Source of the DNA: Candidatus Auribacterota bacterium | Lineage (GTDB): Bacteria; Auribacterota; Tritonobacteria; UBA1439 | Length of the DNA: 57,437 nucleotides | NCBI GenBank assembly: GCA_026392035.1 | Contig: JAPLCX010000016.1 | Coordinates: 1-57,437 of the forward strand | Direction of reading: 5' to 3' | Shown here: positions 56,288 to 57,437 of the stretch, one piece after another | Layout: every line of letters begins with the position of its first letter | Numbering within the stretch: position 1 is the first letter of the stretch | Position numbers and translations under genes: made by a program | The notes under the pieces: model-generated | What the model was told of the DNA's origin: nothing | The model's database searches: none | The model's input: only the letters and a program-made list of their open reading frames with translations

Positions 56288-56840
56288 GATGGCAATAGAC
56301 TACCGCAGCCATTCCATACTTGACAAGGGGTAGGTCTGTACTACACGCACTTTTGAAAATCCGCCTGTTGCAGTGCAGACAGTTGCGCGATTCCTACCCC
56401 TGAAAATAGCGGATTTTCAGGTCCCGTTGCGAAAGTCTGGTTAAGACCAAGTCAGAGTAACATAATCGCATTCATAAACGCCCCAGAGCTCAGAATACAC
56501 TTGACGTTTAAGGTATAAGTAGACATATTCCAAGAGATAGGAACAAAGTTACCAATTTAGGTATGAACAAAGTAGTCACTCCTCATCAAAAATGACCATA
56601 AGAGCATATCCTATAAATCAAGCATAGCTTGCAAGACAGCGCTATCTTGCTCAGATGCAGCAGGTTAGATTTGACTCAATAAATTAGCAAAGATAGTGTC
56701 CTATTGGCACCGTTCTTGCTCCTATAAGTATTAATGAGGAGACACGCTGCCCAAGCGTGGTATGGAAAATTATCTCAAAAGTTAGGCCGGGCAGAGCGTT
56801 TGGATTCCTGATTATGCCCCATGAGATATGCGAGATCAAC

Positions 56841-57071
56841 ATGAAAAGTGAATGCAGGTTGCTTTTTCTGCCTCTCTTGGTTCTCGTGATCATGGTTTCA
56901 GGCACGGTCTGGGCAACTCATCAGGATACACTCAACAGCCCTGCGACGCGGGGAACCTGCGTGCAGCAGGCGTACAACCTTGAAGTAAATAATTTCGGCC
57001 AATCTGCTGTTGATATGTATGGTATACAGTTACTCGAACCGCTGGACCGGACAGTAATGAGCGGGCATTGA
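56841..57071 (+). CDS. Short exported protein, possibly truncated
   Basis: 76 residues from ATG 56841. MKSECRLLFLPLLVLVIMVS then GTVWA is a good signal peptide; the mature part (THQDTLNSPATRGTCVQQAY and on) is only about 50 residues with no known motif. The reading frame stops 34 bases before a 20-bp inverted repeat associated with a transposase-like gene, so the gene may be a fragment of something longer. Unknown function. Confidence 0.5.
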   Translation: MKSECRLLFLPLLVLVIMVSGTVWATHQDTLNSPATRGTCVQQAYNLEVNNFGQSAVDMYGIQLLEPLDRTVMSGH

Positions 57072-57104
57072 AAATACTCTTTGACATGTGCAGCATTTTT
57101 CAAT

Positions 57105-57295
57105 ATGACTATCGGGTTAACTCAGAATCATAACAAGTTGCAGTTCAAGCAGAAACAGACACCGACTACTCAGAAACTATCGAATATCGGACATTATTAA
57201 ATTGCATGATGTTGTTAAAATATCGTTTCCTGCTGCTATCCAGTTAATTAAGCAATCAGGAGGCTAAATATTTGATGAGTTAACCCGATAGTCAT
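57105..57295. mobile_element. 20-bp perfect inverted repeats bracketing 151 bases next to a transposase-like gene
   Basis: ATGACTATCGGGTTAACTCA (57105-57124) and its exact reverse complement (57276-57295) face each other across 151 AT-rich, non-coding bases. The right copy lies 16 bases before the transposase-like ATG, so it may be that element's left end, the left copy being the end of another or a deleted element; alternatively this is a 191-bp MITE. A chance promoter TTGACA (57081-57086), 17 bases, TATGAC (57104-57109) runs into the left repeat. Confidence 0.6.
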
Positions 57296-57311
57296 AAGGA
57301 GTGATGAAGCC

Positions 57312-57437
57312 ATGCCATACAGGAAGATAAGGGTAGAGGCAAAAGTTGAAGCGATCACGAGGGTTTTCCGGGGTGAGCGGGTGACCGCGGTAGCAGCTGC
57401 CATGGGGATAGACAGGAATTCGCTCGCGATGTGGGTG
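57312..57437 (+). CDS. Transposase-like helix-turn-helix protein, N-terminal part
   Basis: ATG 57312, open to the end of the window (42 codons). MPYRKIRVEAKVEAITRVFR then GERVTAVAAAMGIDRNSLAMWV is a helix-turn-helix of the kind that begins IS481/IS630-like and related transposases. With the perfect inverted repeats just upstream this is probably the start of an insertion sequence. The family cannot be fixed from 42 residues. Confidence 0.65.
   Translation, partial: MPYRKIRVEAKVEAITRVFRGERVTAVAAAMGIDRNSLAMWV

Overview
The window comes from a GC-rich bacterial chromosome. I see no rRNA or tRNA gene, no CRISPR array and no phage. Two features point to the PVC side of the tree (Planctomycetes, Verrucomicrobia, Omnitrophota and uncultured relatives): a protein of the Minf_1886/TIGR04138 type (19069-19437), known mainly from Planctomycetes and Verrucomicrobia, and zinc-ribbon forms of S14, S4, L36 and adenylate kinase. 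MurE carries the DNPR motif of meso-diaminopimelate-adding enzymes, so a normal peptidoglycan cell wall is expected. The exact phylum is inference.

Region 1 (1-16644) is the S10-spc-alpha translation cluster: tuf (3' end), rpsJ, rplD, rplW, rplB, rpsS, rplV, rpsC, rplP, rpmC, rpsQ, rplN, rplX, rplE, rpsN, rpsH, rplF, rplR, rpsE, rplO, secY, adk, map, infA, rpmJ, rpsM, rpsK, rpsD, rpoA, rplQ. The order is canonical except that rplC (L3) is missing between rpsJ and rplD and rpmD (L30) is missing between rpsE and rplO. Region 2 (16751-20381) holds moaC, a MOSC protein and a mogA/moaB-type gene (molybdenum cofactor), then four small conserved genes including the TIGR04138 and DUF1844 proteins. 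Region 3 (20784-24499) is an ExeA/GspA-like ATPase, a GspB-like protein and two TPR proteins. Region 4 (24829-34864) is mixed and often divergent: bactofilin, an RMD1/DUF155-like membrane protein, three secreted proteins including a C39-like and an M4 (thermolysin-type) peptidase, a secreted metallo-beta-lactamase/HhH/OB fusion, an AsnC-type ligand-binding domain and a lipoprotein. Region 5 (35242-36256) has a helical unknown and a MazG-like pyrophosphohydrolase. Region 6 (36844-56050) is the division and cell-wall (dcw) cluster: mraZ, an unknown small gene, rsmH, a CheY-like receiver, ftsL, ftsI, murE, murF, mraY, murD, a LysM lipoprotein, ftsW, murG, murB, ftsQ, ftsA, ftsZ and a terminator. 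murC and ddl are absent. Region 7 (56051-57437) is AT-richer accessory DNA with transposase remnants and the start of a transposase-like gene.

The most striking signal is not a gene. Most gaps inside the ribosomal and dcw operons hold long imperfect inverted repeats made of short reiterated words. Each gap uses its own vocabulary (for example CGTATTTCGTATCTCG, CACGGAGACACGGAG, AATGACAAATACC, TAGTAGTCAGTAGCTAG), and the same vocabulary recurs at unlinked gaps. Some hairpins are nested inside others (34947-35218, 7817-7961). One element with 18-bp perfect terminal repeats occurs as a 128-bp and a 258-bp version that differ by growth at the apex (26906-27033 and 36498-36755). In several genes (rplO, moaC, mogA, murD, ftsZ, rplR) the stop codon lies inside the left arm, so the C-terminus or stop is encoded by repeat. 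I do not recognise this as a named element family and treat it as the main candidate for an undescribed system.
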